From positions 2,756,001 through 2,820,000 of the forward strand of contig NZ_CP118605.1 in assembly GCF_029869925.1 (NCBI RefSeq): DNA of 64,000 bases, given 5' to 3'. The notes under the pieces are model-generated. The model was not told the DNA's origin, searched no databases, and was given only the letters and a program-made list of their open reading frames with translations. The position numbers were made by a program, and so were the translations under genes. This document shows positions 35,881 to 44,478 of this stretch, one piece after another (within the stretch, counting starts at the first letter, position 1; every line of letters starts with the position of its first letter). The stretch is from Microbulbifer bruguierae (lineage in GTDB: Bacteria > Pseudomonadota > Gammaproteobacteria > Pseudomonadales > Cellvibrionaceae).

Positions 35881-35994
35881 GGTCGGAGTAAGAAAACCGG
35901 GGTAAAACCGGGGTTAAAACCGGGGTCGGAGTAACATTCTGACACCAAACAAGACGCGACATTAAATTAAGTTCGGCGAAGCAAAAGGCAGTGT

Positions 35995-36072
35995 TACCAC
36001 TGCAACGACGCCCGCCAACTCAGCGAAGTGCAGAACAACTGAGGCGAAATCCTCTACATCACCGCCGTTGAC
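35995..36072 (+). pseudogene. Displaced Rhs gene fragment
   Basis: 78 bases align without gaps to Rhs gene bases 32534-32611 with 10 mismatches (about 87%), corresponding to YNDARQLTEVNNNWGETLYI. An in-frame TGA replaces the Trp codon. It lies directly before the second IS end, so it appears to be debris of another rhs copy or tip cassette. From 36097 to 36192 I see nothing recognisable. Confidence 0.8.
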
Positions 36073-36096
36073 GAGGGTGTTCAGAATTCTGTGTCA
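36073..36096. mobile_element. IS256-type terminal sequence, copy 2
   Basis: The stretch beginning GAGGGTGTTCAGAATTCTGT and ending GTCA is the same orientation and nearly the same sequence as 35595-35618. It marks a second IS insertion or a duplicated IS end. No transposase sequence adjoins it. Confidence 0.5.
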
Positions 36097-36192
36097 TCTA
36101 TTTAACATTGACAGAATCTGATGAAAGTTCTCGTAAATAGAGTCAAAGCTCCAGATCACTCAATGGTCATATTTCTCGTATTCAAACAATAA

Positions 36193-36471
36193 TTACAAAT
36201 CATAACTATTCAAATGAACGGGTTGTCCGCATTTTAGACAAATCTTCCCGTCAGTAACCCGTAACCTGTTTTTACACAAAGGGCAAAGCGCAGGAAGTAG
36301 CGCAATAAGAATGAATGCAAAAACACCACTGATAAGTGAAAGCGCTAACCATACAAATATATTTCTGCTTTTACGTTTGGCAAGAATTCCGCAACACAAA
36401 ATTAGGATACCCCTAAGCCAGATTGGAACAATATCTAGCAATACAAAAATAGATTTTTCGATAGATTCCAA
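36193..36471 (-). CDS. Small membrane protein with C-terminal zinc ribbon
   Basis: About 92 aa, not assigned to a family. It has two hydrophobic segments (WLRGILILCCGILA; IFVWLALSLISGVFAFILIA) then a four-Cys zinc-ribbon pattern CPLCKNRL ... CLKCGQP. The only start in this span is TTG without a ribosome site. The frame stays open for about 40 more codons upstream to a stop near 36590 (including APPQCFVGKQEDKC), so the gene may be 5'-truncated or start further up. Between here and the OmpA gene (36472-36675) I see no other gene. Confidence 0.45.
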   Translation of the reverse strand: MESIEKSIFVLLDIVPIWLRGILILCCGILAKRKSRNIFVWLALSLISGVFAFILIALLPALCPLCKNRLRVTDGKICLKCGQPVHLNSYDL

Positions 36472-36675
36472 TTGACGAATTCCATAAACGGTTGACGGAG
36501 TGACAGTCAGTATGCATTTATCTTCTTGTTTGCCGACGAAGCACTGCGGTGGGGCGTTGGAGTTATAAAGGAGTCAAAATATAGCCATGAACGCCGCTAC
36601 AATATTTGAAAATAATTGACTTGACGAAGCGAGCGGCGCACTTGGTTGGGGGTTTTAAAGCGACGTGAGTAGCCG

Positions 36676-37611
36676 TCATCTGAAAAATACGTTAGCTCGT
36701 CGCTGCATCGAATCAGGAGAAACCACGTTTTCCTTGTCGACCTCTCCATATCCATACGTTGATATATCAAGAGCAGATAACTCAGGATATTGTCTAAGAG
36801 CGTCACGAAGTGTTTCTGCCCTTCTGGTCGCTAGAAGTTTGTTATACCAACTAGGCCCATTTTTGTCGGCATACCCGGTGATAAGAATCTTCGTTGCACG
36901 AGATTTCAAGATTTCATCAGCCATGCTGCCAATTGTAAACCTACTCTGCTCCGTCAAATCGGCCTTATCAAATTCAAAGTATATTGGAGCGATCTCCTGA
37001 GGCAACGCCTTGAACGCTGAAAAATTTGGAGCGCCTTCGATATCATTTGAAAATACGATATCCAACTCGGGTACGGAATCTACCTCTATGAACCTCAATA
37101 CGGTACGAGGTTCCCCATCGAGATCAATCGCATAAAATTGTACAAGCCAGTGCTTCCCGTCAGAATCCTGTCGCCGTGACAGAATATATTTTTGACTCAA
37201 TTCACTACCAAAAACGTGTTCAGATAGAAAAAGCTTCCAGCCAGTTATGTCACCGCAATCTTCCGCTTCGCATTTGTAAAGGACTTCGAAATTACTGTCG
37301 GTAAGTGATTCAAGAAACTCTTTATAAAGATACTCACTCGTGTGTTGTTTACTAAAGTCATGTACGAAAGTGGTTAGCTCGCCGGAAACCGTAAGCAATT
37401 TTTCCGAATAGTAACCTTCATCATCTTCTTTGCTATCTCGATACGAAACCGAATCTGCAGGTAGAGGGAGTTCCGCATGATAGAGATGGTTTGTGCTAAA
37501 GAGTTTTGAAGCCGGAAAACGCTTTAGTAAACTATGTTCAACAGAGCTTGCGTATGCCAACGTGGAGAATGTGTAAAGTAAAATGGCGATAAATGTGTTG
37601 AAAATATGCAT
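36676..37611 (-). CDS. OmpA-family protein with DUF4892-like domain, end of the Tad operon
   Basis: 311-aa exported protein. Signal peptide (MHIFNTFIAILLYTFSTLAYA). The middle part, about 60-190, resembles DUF4892 (FEVLYKCEAEDCGDITGWKL, then YILSRRQD). The C-terminal OmpA peptidoglycan-binding domain, about 205-311, shows IYFEFDKADLTEQSRFTIGS, ILITGYADKNGPSWYNKLLA and RRAETLRDAL. OmpA proteins are frequent at the ends of tad loci and may anchor the secretin to the cell wall. It follows the preceding gene by 1 base, so it is part of the same transcript. Confidence 0.8.
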   Translation of the reverse strand: MHIFNTFIAILLYTFSTLAYASSVEHSLLKRFPASKLFSTNHLYHAELPLPADSVSYRDSKEDDEGYYSEKLLTVSGELTTFVHDFSKQHTSEYLYKEFLESLTDSNFEVLYKCEAEDCGDITGWKLFLSEHVFGSELSQKYILSRRQDSDGKHWLVQFYAIDLDGEPRTVLRFIEVDSVPELDIVFSNDIEGAPNFSAFKALPQEIAPIYFEFDKADLTEQSRFTIGSMADEILKSRATKILITGYADKNGPSWYNKLLATRRAETLRDALRQYPELSALDISTYGYGEVDKENVVSPDSMQRRANVFFR

Positions 37612-37612
37612 G

Positions 37613-38116
37613 TTAATCTAAAGTTATCTCTTTATAGTATTCGCATGTGGTCAATGCATGAATAAGCCTGCCTTGGCTTTTCGCATACCCAGCGACCAGC
37701 ACTGGAAACAAAACATGATGTTCATCTTCGATGTAACGATTGAGAATCTCTTTCAAATCCGATAGTTCACCAGTTCGGTACTCGCTAATTTTTTTTTGGC
37801 ATAGACGATTATCGTCTTTTTTAACTTTACTAAGTGTTTCCTCCTTGAAGCGAATGGCGTTGAGTATGAGTACATGTGTTCGCGCTCTGATCGAAGGATT
37901 TCTATAGTCAATAACGTAGTCGGGAATGGACATTACTCTATTGAATTCTTCCTGGACATGTTGTTGCATTTCTGAGCCAAGCTTTTCTAATTCGCGAACA
38001 AACTTTGTTTGGCGGTCGATAAAATCTTCCGATTCCAAAATGCCGGAAGACTCTGCATGTGAACTAATGAATAAAAGAAATAACAGATATCGCATAGAAG
38101 GCTTAACTATATTCAT
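37613..38116 (-). CDS. Exported protein of unknown function in the Tad operon
   Basis: 167 aa, no family recognised. Signal peptide MNIVKPSMRYLLFLLFISSHA, then a mostly helical, charged body (FVRELEKLGSEMQQHVQEEF; RFKEETLSKVKKDDNRLCQK) with two Cys that could form a disulfide (CQKK and TCEYY). Probably periplasmic. ATG 38116 is chosen; an upstream TTG (38125) and the internal ATG at 38086 are alternatives. Placed between TadE-like and OmpA genes, so likely an accessory part of this Tad apparatus. Confidence 0.6.
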   Translation of the reverse strand: MNIVKPSMRYLLFLLFISSHAESSGILESEDFIDRQTKFVRELEKLGSEMQQHVQEEFNRVMSIPDYVIDYRNPSIRARTHVLILNAIRFKEETLSKVKKDDNRLCQKKISEYRTGELSDLKEILNRYIEDEHHVLFPVLVAGYAKSQGRLIHALTTCEYYKEITLD

Positions 38117-38164
38117 ATCAATCAAGATTCTTGTGCTGAGATAAGAGAGACCGAATGAGATGAC

Positions 38165-38980
38165 TTAATGTAAATTTTGGCAGTTACGTCCTTGCTGCTC
38201 ATCGCCCTCGCAGCGAATACCTGATTGCATTCGCACGACACTATAGCTTCGGAGAGGCATCAGGTATTTCGAATTACCATAAGTTTGACGTAGAGTCTCG
38301 CAGACCTGCCAATCTGGATCAGTAGACTGGCTCATTCGCAATGTACGCCAGATAATAAAATTGGCCACAGGAACTTCCAGGTCGTAACAATACATACTTC
38401 GTATCCGCAACAGGTTTGCATCCTGGAGGTCGACATTTCCACCGTCTATAGTTTGTACAGTATTTATACGTGCATCGAGGTTTTCGTGTGGGATTTGGAA
38501 CACACCACTACTATTGCTAACCCGAAAGCGGCCGCCGAAATTTGAAAACGGGCAGTTGTTTCCCGAGCAAGCCTCTAGTTGTCGATAGCGTACCGCGAAG
38601 TGATCGAATACAGCCTTTGTGGGCCATTCCAGTTTTACAGGATCATAAAGATGCGAAGTTTCCACCGCTGTGCGCATCGCGGTTAAAGAAATAAGGTCCG
38701 GATCATCATACATTTCTTCAGTGATTGCTGTTTTACGGCTGTCAGCAACATGACCAAGCGCAGCCATCCGATGAAAAAATGCCGATCGCATGGAGGAAAG
38801 ATACGCGTGGTTAAGGGCTCCGGCGCGCGCAGCGTGAAAAGTCGCGCTATTTAGGGTTGCCTTTCCTCTATACAGAAGAGATACCTGTATAATTCCCATT
38901 ACGAGAATAACAACGATCGGAAATACGATCAGCATTTCTGGCAGAGCCTGGCCTTTCTGGTCACGTAAAAAAGGTAGCAT
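38165..38980 (-). CDS. TadE-like minor pseudopilin
   Basis: 271-aa protein with a class III prepilin-type N-terminus: QKG|QALPEMLIVFPIVVILV, cleavage after Gly10, Glu at +5, then a membrane helix and the TadE-typical ALNSATFHAARAGAL-like region (TLNSATFHAARAGALNHAYL). The C-terminal half is Cys-containing (CSGNNCPF; CYDLEVP; CETLRQ; CEGDEQQGRNC), suggesting disulfides outside the cell. TadE and TadF pseudopilins are needed for Flp pilus assembly. Lies 2 bases after the TadD gene. Confidence 0.75.
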   Translation of the reverse strand: MLPFLRDQKGQALPEMLIVFPIVVILVMGIIQVSLLYRGKATLNSATFHAARAGALNHAYLSSMRSAFFHRMAALGHVADSRKTAITEEMYDDPDLISLTAMRTAVETSHLYDPVKLEWPTKAVFDHFAVRYRQLEACSGNNCPFSNFGGRFRVSNSSGVFQIPHENLDARINTVQTIDGGNVDLQDANLLRIRSMYCYDLEVPVANFIIWRTLRMSQSTDPDWQVCETLRQTYGNSKYLMPLRSYSVVRMQSGIRCEGDEQQGRNCQNLH

Positions 38981-38982
38981 CG

Positions 38983-39414
38983 CTATTTGCCGGTAATTGC
39001 CGTAATAAGGCCCTCACGCAGCATTACAAATTGCCGTGAGTAGTTGGCATCTGTCAGTGCTGTTTTTCGACTCCCCTGCTCTGAAATGGCGATAGCCTGC
39101 TTTACACGCAAAAGCGACAGGTTATACCAACCCTTGGGCTCTTCGGGGTTCAAATCTATGCACTTTCTATACATTGATTCCGCTGCGGGAAATTGACCTG
39201 TCCTCACATATATGTTTCCGAGACGAAAATGAATGTCGTAATTTTCTGGCATTGTGTCACGAAGCCCCAAAAGAATTCGTTCTGCTTCGCTATATAGCGC
39301 ACGATTGTAAAAATGTTCAGCAAGCTCCATATCTTCAGCCAGAGTCTTGTGCTTGTTGCCTGCGCAACCGGATACGATGAGGATAGTTGTAAAGATAATT
39401 AGTAATTTATACAT
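38983..39414 (-). CDS. tadD: TadD-like TPR lipoprotein
   Basis: 143-aa lipoprotein: signal peptide MYKLLIIFTTILIVSGC with lipobox VSGC, then two to three TPR units (AEHFYNRALYSEAERILLGL; YDIHFRLGNIYVRTGQFPAA; EPKGWYNLSLLRVKQAI). TadD is the outer-membrane pilotin-like TPR lipoprotein of Tad systems, thought to help the secretin. ATG 39414 has AGGAG 9 bases upstream; it overlaps the end of the DUF192 gene. Shorter than many TadD proteins. Confidence 0.8.
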   Translation of the reverse strand: MYKLLIIFTTILIVSGCAGNKHKTLAEDMELAEHFYNRALYSEAERILLGLRDTMPENYDIHFRLGNIYVRTGQFPAAESMYRKCIDLNPEEPKGWYNLSLLRVKQAIAISEQGSRKTALTDANYSRQFVMLREGLITAITGK

Positions 39415-39724
39415 CAATTTTGTCTCCTACTTTCCATATTGGAGAAGATCTATCGCTGTAGACTTCTATCACCGAACTGGCGCCGAAACAAAACGCAGCC
39501 CGGTTCATTTTCATTGGGATCAAAGCTTTTATAACGAAATTGTTGTTATCAATAAAATAGACGTTTATCGAATCGGATAACGCAAACGTATGTACTGAAT
39601 TACAAGGCTTGATCCAGACACCATCGTAAGTTTTAGTGGCCTTAGGGAATATACCACGCAAGCGCTTAAAGAATGTGTCAGCGATATAGAGGTCTGGAAT
39701 ACCATTGTTATCTATTCGCTTCAA
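39407..39724 (-). CDS. DUF192-family protein in the Tad operon
   Basis: 105-aa protein that I place in DUF192 (COG1430): TFFKRLRGIFPKATKTYDGV, then WIKPCNSVHTFALSDSINVY and FIDNNNFVIKAL, matching the family pattern of GM/CNSIHTFGM-xxxID-xxFLD. Function unknown; DUF192 genes occur in several tad loci. Start is TTG 39724 with GGAGG 9 bases upstream, inside the end of tadC. Some relatives are exported, but no signal peptide is seen here. Confidence 0.7.
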   Translation of the reverse strand: MKRIDNNGIPDLYIADTFFKRLRGIFPKATKTYDGVWIKPCNSVHTFALSDSINVYFIDNNNFVIKALIPMKMNRAAFCFGASSVIEVYSDRSSPIWKVGDKIDV

Positions 39725-39725
39725 T

Positions 39726-40604
39726 TTATAGTGCCTCCATTAACTTCATCGCAATTGGAAAGAAAATAACGATAAAAGTGGTCGGAAAAATAAAAACGAC
39801 CAACGGAAAGATAAGTTTTACAGGTGCCTGCATCGCGAGCTTTTCTGCTTTTTGAAACCGCTCGATTCTCCGCTGATCAGACTGGATCTTCAGGGTATTT
39901 CCCACCGACGCACCGGTCTTCTCTGCCTGAATTACGGCAGAAACAAACGCGTTAATTTCCGCGATATCGAGGCGTTCAGCCATTGTTCTAAGACCGTCAT
40001 CACGAGACATTCCGGCGCGCAGGTCACGCAAATATTTCCTGAATTCTACTTTCATTGGTGACTCTGGCCCTTTATCTACCGATTGCATGATTGCACCGGA
40101 TATATTCAGCCCGGCTTGTGTCGATAGCGTCAAAAAATCGAGATAAATTGGCAGTGAGCGGACAAGATCTTTTTGCCGCTTCACACGAATATCCCTCACG
40201 CTCATCATCGGCATGACGTAACCGATGGCGGCGCCAAATACGGTGTATAGGTAGTCGTATGCTCCGAGCATCATCGATAGAAAAGTAGCCATCGATGCCA
40301 TTAGCGTGGCTGACGTAAGCTGTAGACTAAAATACTGAGCGGGCGACATTACATAATTCAATCCCGCTTTAACGAGAGATTTCTGATAGCGCACCAGCCA
40401 TTCCACTGGAAGTCTTTCGCCGATATAGAACGAAACCAGATTCACAAGAGGCCATATTTTTCTCAGTCTTCTGGGGACTGGATCCAGGTATTCTCGTTCC
40501 TCCTCAGGTATCTCATTTTTAATTCCCCTGATAGACGTATAAAGCAACACCAGGGAAATAGGTATTAGTATGAGTACCCAGTATTTATAAAATTCAAGAT
40601 TCAT
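39726..40604 (-). CDS. tadC: TadC, Tad pilus inner-membrane platform protein
   Basis: 292-aa inner-membrane protein of the GspF/TadC type: LYTSIRGIKNEIPEEEREYL after the first helix, FLSMMLGAYDYLYTVFGAAI membrane region, then the T2SSF cytoplasmic domain (LPIYLDFLTLSTQAGLNISG, MSRDDGLRTMAERLDIAEIN, FVSAVIQAEKTGASVGNTLK) and C-terminal helices (APVKLIFPLVVFIFPTTFIV). Works with TadB as the platform driven by the TadA ATPase. 3 bases after tadB. Confidence 0.93.
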   Translation of the reverse strand: MNLEFYKYWVLILIPISLVLLYTSIRGIKNEIPEEEREYLDPVPRRLRKIWPLVNLVSFYIGERLPVEWLVRYQKSLVKAGLNYVMSPAQYFSLQLTSATLMASMATFLSMMLGAYDYLYTVFGAAIGYVMPMMSVRDIRVKRQKDLVRSLPIYLDFLTLSTQAGLNISGAIMQSVDKGPESPMKVEFRKYLRDLRAGMSRDDGLRTMAERLDIAEINAFVSAVIQAEKTGASVGNTLKIQSDQRRIERFQKAEKLAMQAPVKLIFPLVVFIFPTTFIVIFFPIAMKLMEAL

Positions 40605-40607
40605 TAC

Positions 40608-41459
40608 TTATACGTCAATGGTTACGATCTTTTTTATGAACTTGTATCCTGCAAATTCAAGAATTACTACGGCAGAGCAAGCAATCCATCCGCGCCAATC
40701 GGTAAAAAGTAAGGACATAGTCTCTGGCTCAATCGCATAGATACCCACACCTACAATAATGGGTAGCAAGGTCATAACCCAACCTTGGAGTACGCCCATG
40801 GCCGTAAGGCTTTTTATCTTCCCTTCCATTTCAAGACGTTTGCGGATTGTATCTGCGAGTCGCTCAAGTACATCCGCGAGACTACCTCCGACTTCGCGCG
40901 ATATTTTCATTCCCGCAACAACGAGTTCGAGATCTGGTATTGGAACCCGGCGATATATTTCGTCCAATGCTTCATCGAAATTTCGGCCCATTGTTAACTC
41001 GTTCAAAAGCATTCCGAACTCTTGGCTCAATGGCCCTCCCGTTTCCTTGACCACCAGGCCGAGTGCTCCCGATAGATTCAGGCCAGATCGCATCATGTTC
41101 GACATTGACAGCAAAGCGTCGGGAAGGTCTTTACTGAATTTCTGATAGCGAAGGCGTCGTAAAATTGAAACCGCTATGCCAGGAAGAAAATAGACCGCGG
41201 ATCCGAATCCAAGTGATATCAGCACCGATTCGGACAATAGAAATGAAATTAATACGATTGATGTAAATGCCCCAAAGCTGATCCATTTGAGCTTTTTATC
41301 ATCGATAAATATAAACATTTCCGCCAGAGAATTACTGGCGGTGTGTTTAATGTCGTTATTGTACTGTTCTACGGCGGTTTTAGCGGACCCGAACAATGCG
41401 TAGCAAAAAGTTGCGAGCGCAGCGACACACAATATGCTTATGAGAATAAGCGGATTCAC
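40608..41459 (-). CDS. tadB: TadB, Tad pilus inner-membrane platform protein
   Basis: 283-aa inner-membrane protein with the T2SSF domain: LPDALLSMSNMMRSGLNLSG, FGMLLNELTMGRNFDEALDE, LELVVAGMKISREVGGSLAD, then two C-terminal membrane helices. N-terminal helices are near residues 5-20 and 55-90. Starts at GTG 41459, overlapping the tadA stop codon, so it is translationally coupled. Together with TadC it forms the platform for Flp assembly. Confidence 0.93.
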   Translation of the reverse strand: MNPLILISILCVAALATFCYALFGSAKTAVEQYNNDIKHTASNSLAEMFIFIDDKKLKWISFGAFTSIVLISFLLSESVLISLGFGSAVYFLPGIAVSILRRLRYQKFSKDLPDALLSMSNMMRSGLNLSGALGLVVKETGGPLSQEFGMLLNELTMGRNFDEALDEIYRRVPIPDLELVVAGMKISREVGGSLADVLERLADTIRKRLEMEGKIKSLTAMGVLQGWVMTLLPIIVGVGIYAIEPETMSLLFTDWRGWIACSAVVILEFAGYKFIKKIVTIDV

Positions 41460-43168
41460 AGCGTACGTTCCTGAACTCTGAAAATCGACATGTCCACCGG
41501 GATCCCGCGTGTTGCCAGTTTCTCGTAAAATTCAGGAACATTACCCGTGGCTTCGAAATAGCCTTTGGTTTTTCCGTTGGCATCAAACCCCAATTCTTGA
41601 TAGCGGAATATTTCTGAAATCTGAACGGTAGTTCCCTCTACTCCCGTGATCTCGGATATGCTAGTGATCTTTCTGGCGCCGCAAGCAAAGCGTGACTGTT
41701 GCACAACTAAATGTACTGCCGAAGCGATTTGTTCTCTGATTGCGGTAACCGGAAGGTCCATTCCAGACATCATTACCAGAACTTCAAGGCGTGAAATGCA
41801 ATCGCGGGGGGAGTTTGAGTGTACTGTGGTCAGGGATCCGTCATGGCCAGTATTCATTGCCTGAAGCATGTCGAGTGCCTCACCGCTACGGCACTCACCA
41901 ACGACGATTCGATCTGGCCGCATACGAAGACAGTTTTTAACCAGATCACGGATGGTCACTGCTCCAGAACCCTCCTGATTCGGTGGTCTCGCCTCCAGGG
42001 AGACAACATGAGGTTTGTTCAACTTGAGTTCTGCGGCATCTTCGACGGTAATAATACGCTCGTCATCGGGGATGAAATTTGATAATGCATTTAGCAGGGT
42101 GGTTTTTCCGGAGCCGGTTCCGCCGGATATAATGATGTTCAGGTGTTGGGTAACAGCCATCTCCAGAAAATCAATCATTGCTCGATTTACTGATCCAAAA
42201 TTCTTCAGGTGCTCCATTGTGAGCTTCTCCTGCATGAATTTCCGGATGGTAATCGAGGGGCCTCTTATCGCCAGTGGTGGAATAATGGCATTTACCCGAG
42301 AGCCGTCACGAAGACGCGCGTCCACCATTGGTGAACTTTCGTCGATCCTGCGTCCAAGAGGAGAAACGATACGATCAATGGCGCTCAGTACAGCTCTGTC
42401 ATCGGAGAAGCAAATCTCCGATTTTTGGAGAGTACCGGACTTCTCGAAATAGATTTCATCGTAAGCATTCACCATCACTTCACTGATGTCAGGATCGGCC
42501 AGTAAATCTTCCAGTGGTCCCAGACCCACTGCTTCCTCGAGAACCTGCTTGAGAATGTCTCCCCGATCAAGTTTTTCCGCCGGGAATTCGTGCTCTGTAT
42601 CCAATACTTCTTTCAGGATTCCGGCGGACAAATCTCTCAGCTCGTCGACGGACAAATTCGAGATATTTGTCCGTCTGAGGTCCATGGTTTTTATCAAGCC
42701 TGCGTGTAGCTTTAGTTTCCATTCTCTCGCCAACGCTACTACTTCGAGATTCAACGGTGTAGAGAGGGGTTGGGCTTGATTTGTGGCGGGCGAAGATGAA
42801 TTGATTACATGCGGAATGGATTCATCGGTATTGCAGGTCTGGTCCGGCTGTGAAATCGGGTTATTCCCGAGTAATCTGCTATCTTCAATGGTAACGAGAT
42901 AGTCACCGATGGAAATTTTTTCGCCATCTTTGAGCGGCCCGTACTTCTGGTTAATCCTGGTATTATTTACCTGAACTTCGGCGCGTTTGTCGGCGGCCTC
43001 AATAAATATCCGGTTATCTGTTGTTGACACCACCGCATGTTGCTTCGCGATACGCCAGCCTGCCAAGTCAATCAGTGCTTCTTTACCCTTTCCGATGATG
43101 AACCGATCACGTTCACTGTGGTAGCGACCGACTAATGTACCTTTACGTGTCTCGACAATGATCTTCAT
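41456..43168 (-). CDS. tadA: TadA/CpaF secretion ATPase with an N-terminal FHA domain
   Basis: 570-aa cytoplasmic ATPase that powers pilus assembly. Residues about 1-100 form a forkhead-associated (FHA) fold (RFIIGKGKEALIDLAGWRIA, then KQHAVV and GPLKDGEKISIGDYLVTIED), normally a phospho-threonine reader. A linker follows, then the CpaF core: LADPDISEVMVNAYDEIYFE, Walker A SGGTGSGKTTLLNAL (about 345-358), Asp/Glu box DAAELKLNKPHVVSLEARPP, Walker B RPDRIVVGECRSGEALDMLQ and His box. AAGGAG lies at ideal spacing before ATG 43168. Most TadA proteins lack the FHA part, so regulation by Ser/Thr phosphorylation is possible. Confidence 0.95.
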   Translation of the reverse strand: MKIIVETRKGTLVGRYHSERDRFIIGKGKEALIDLAGWRIAKQHAVVSTTDNRIFIEAADKRAEVQVNNTRINQKYGPLKDGEKISIGDYLVTIEDSRLLGNNPISQPDQTCNTDESIPHVINSSSPATNQAQPLSTPLNLEVVALAREWKLKLHAGLIKTMDLRRTNISNLSVDELRDLSAGILKEVLDTEHEFPAEKLDRGDILKQVLEEAVGLGPLEDLLADPDISEVMVNAYDEIYFEKSGTLQKSEICFSDDRAVLSAIDRIVSPLGRRIDESSPMVDARLRDGSRVNAIIPPLAIRGPSITIRKFMQEKLTMEHLKNFGSVNRAMIDFLEMAVTQHLNIIISGGTGSGKTTLLNALSNFIPDDERIITVEDAAELKLNKPHVVSLEARPPNQEGSGAVTIRDLVKNCLRMRPDRIVVGECRSGEALDMLQAMNTGHDGSLTTVHSNSPRDCISRLEVLVMMSGMDLPVTAIREQIASAVHLVVQQSRFACGARKITSISEITGVEGTTVQISEIFRYQELGFDANGKTKGYFEATGNVPEFYEKLATRGIPVDMSIFRVQERTL

Positions 43169-43170
43169 TG

Positions 43171-44478
43171 CTACTCCTTGAGAGCCGCATCGACGGTTAG
43201 CTTTGCCTCATATTCTGTGATCATTTCCCTGGCAAAATCACTAAGAAAAACATCTTCATTATCTCCGGGTGTGATTATTTTTGGCGTCAAAAGCACAACC
43301 ACTTGTCGGTCTTCGATATCACTGTCTTCAACGCCGAAGAGGTACTTCAATACCGGCATTTGGCTCAGGTATGAGATTCCACTGTTAGCCTGGGAATCGG
43401 CGGTTGCAAATAGCCCGGATATTGCGACGGTCTGATTATGCTTTAGTTGTACAACGGTTTCTGTGCGCCGATTTTTGGTTCCGGGAACACCGTTGACGGA
43501 AACTGAAGGATCTATGTCACTCAAGTCTACGGACACTTCCAAATTGATGTCATCGCCGAACATAGTTGGCAAGACTTCGAGAATTACACCGTAATCTTCC
43601 CGTTGTACGCTCGCTGCGCCAACGGCGTTAATAACGGGTATAGGAAAGCTTCCACCAACGTGGAAAGTCGCAGGTTCTCCGCTTGCTGAGGTCAATTTTG
43701 GAGAGGTAAGTATGCGCGCTCGACCCGAGCTTTCCAGGAAGTTTATGGTTGATAGCAAGTGGGAGGTGATGCCGAAATACTGAAAAAAACTTGTATCGCC
43801 GATCGGCACTGTCTGGACGATCTGTTCGTTGATATCGTTTGGATCTGATTCATAAATAATAAAATCTCCCGGAGTGATTGTTTTATGGAATCCCCATGCT
43901 GGACCCGACATTGATGTGTTCCAGTCAATGCCGAGCTTCGAGACATCGTTGCTACCAATTTCGATGAGTAATGCATCGACACGTATCAGCGGCTTTTTGG
44001 CGAATGGTCGTTCACGTAACAAAAACACGGTATTGGGTACCATTGCTCTTATGGCTTCAATAACAGGAATATCTCCCTGGTCAATTTCCCCCTCGACAAC
44101 CAGCCTGTGATCCAGGGAATATGCCCTTAATGCCGGGAGGTGTTTGGTAAGCATCTGCGCTATGCGGACATCATCCGAGACATAGCGATCCTCAACGTCT
44201 ACCCAGTAGCGAACCTCGCGCCCGCCATTTCTCCACAGATGCAAGCTGGTACTGCCGGCCTTTCCCGCAATGATCATTATCTGACCATTGTCCAGGGTCT
44301 TATAGCTGATCACATCCGGTCTACCTATTGCTACTCTGGTAATACCCTCGATGTTCAATATGTGTACTTCACCTGTATGCAAGGCGAGGTTATTGGCTCC
44401 ATTTTTCGCAAACACGTCACTGCAGACGAACGCCAACAGCAAGAAAATTACCGCATAAAATTTTCTACAGGCTTTCAT
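43171..44478 (-). CDS. rcpA: RcpA/CpaC outer-membrane secretin of the Tad system
   Basis: 435-aa secretin. Signal peptide (FYAVIFLLLAFVCSDVFA), then the pilus-assembly N-domain (VHILNIEGITRVAIGRPDVI, GSTSLHLWRNGGREV), a BON-like part, and the secretin domain (VRVDALLIEIGSNDVSKLGI-like stretch, SGRARILTSPKLTSASGEPA, FHVGGSFPIPV, VVQLKHNQTVAISGLF). It makes the outer-membrane channel for the pilus. Its start overlaps the end of the CpaB gene. Confidence 0.93.
   Translation of the reverse strand: MKACRKFYAVIFLLLAFVCSDVFAKNGANNLALHTGEVHILNIEGITRVAIGRPDVISYKTLDNGQIMIIAGKAGSTSLHLWRNGGREVRYWVDVEDRYVSDDVRIAQMLTKHLPALRAYSLDHRLVVEGEIDQGDIPVIEAIRAMVPNTVFLLRERPFAKKPLIRVDALLIEIGSNDVSKLGIDWNTSMSGPAWGFHKTITPGDFIIYESDPNDINEQIVQTVPIGDTSFFQYFGITSHLLSTINFLESSGRARILTSPKLTSASGEPATFHVGGSFPIPVINAVGAASVQREDYGVILEVLPTMFGDDINLEVSVDLSDIDPSVSVNGVPGTKNRRTETVVQLKHNQTVAISGLFATADSQANSGISYLSQMPVLKYLFGVEDSDIEDRQVVVLLTPKIITPGDNEDVFLSDFAREMITEYEAKLTVDAALKE

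Noticed and set aside
35723..35962. Repeat-rich minus-strand open frame through the AAAACCGG array
   Set aside because: An 8-bp repeat stays open in many frames; the protein is a repeat artefact next to the transposase remnant.
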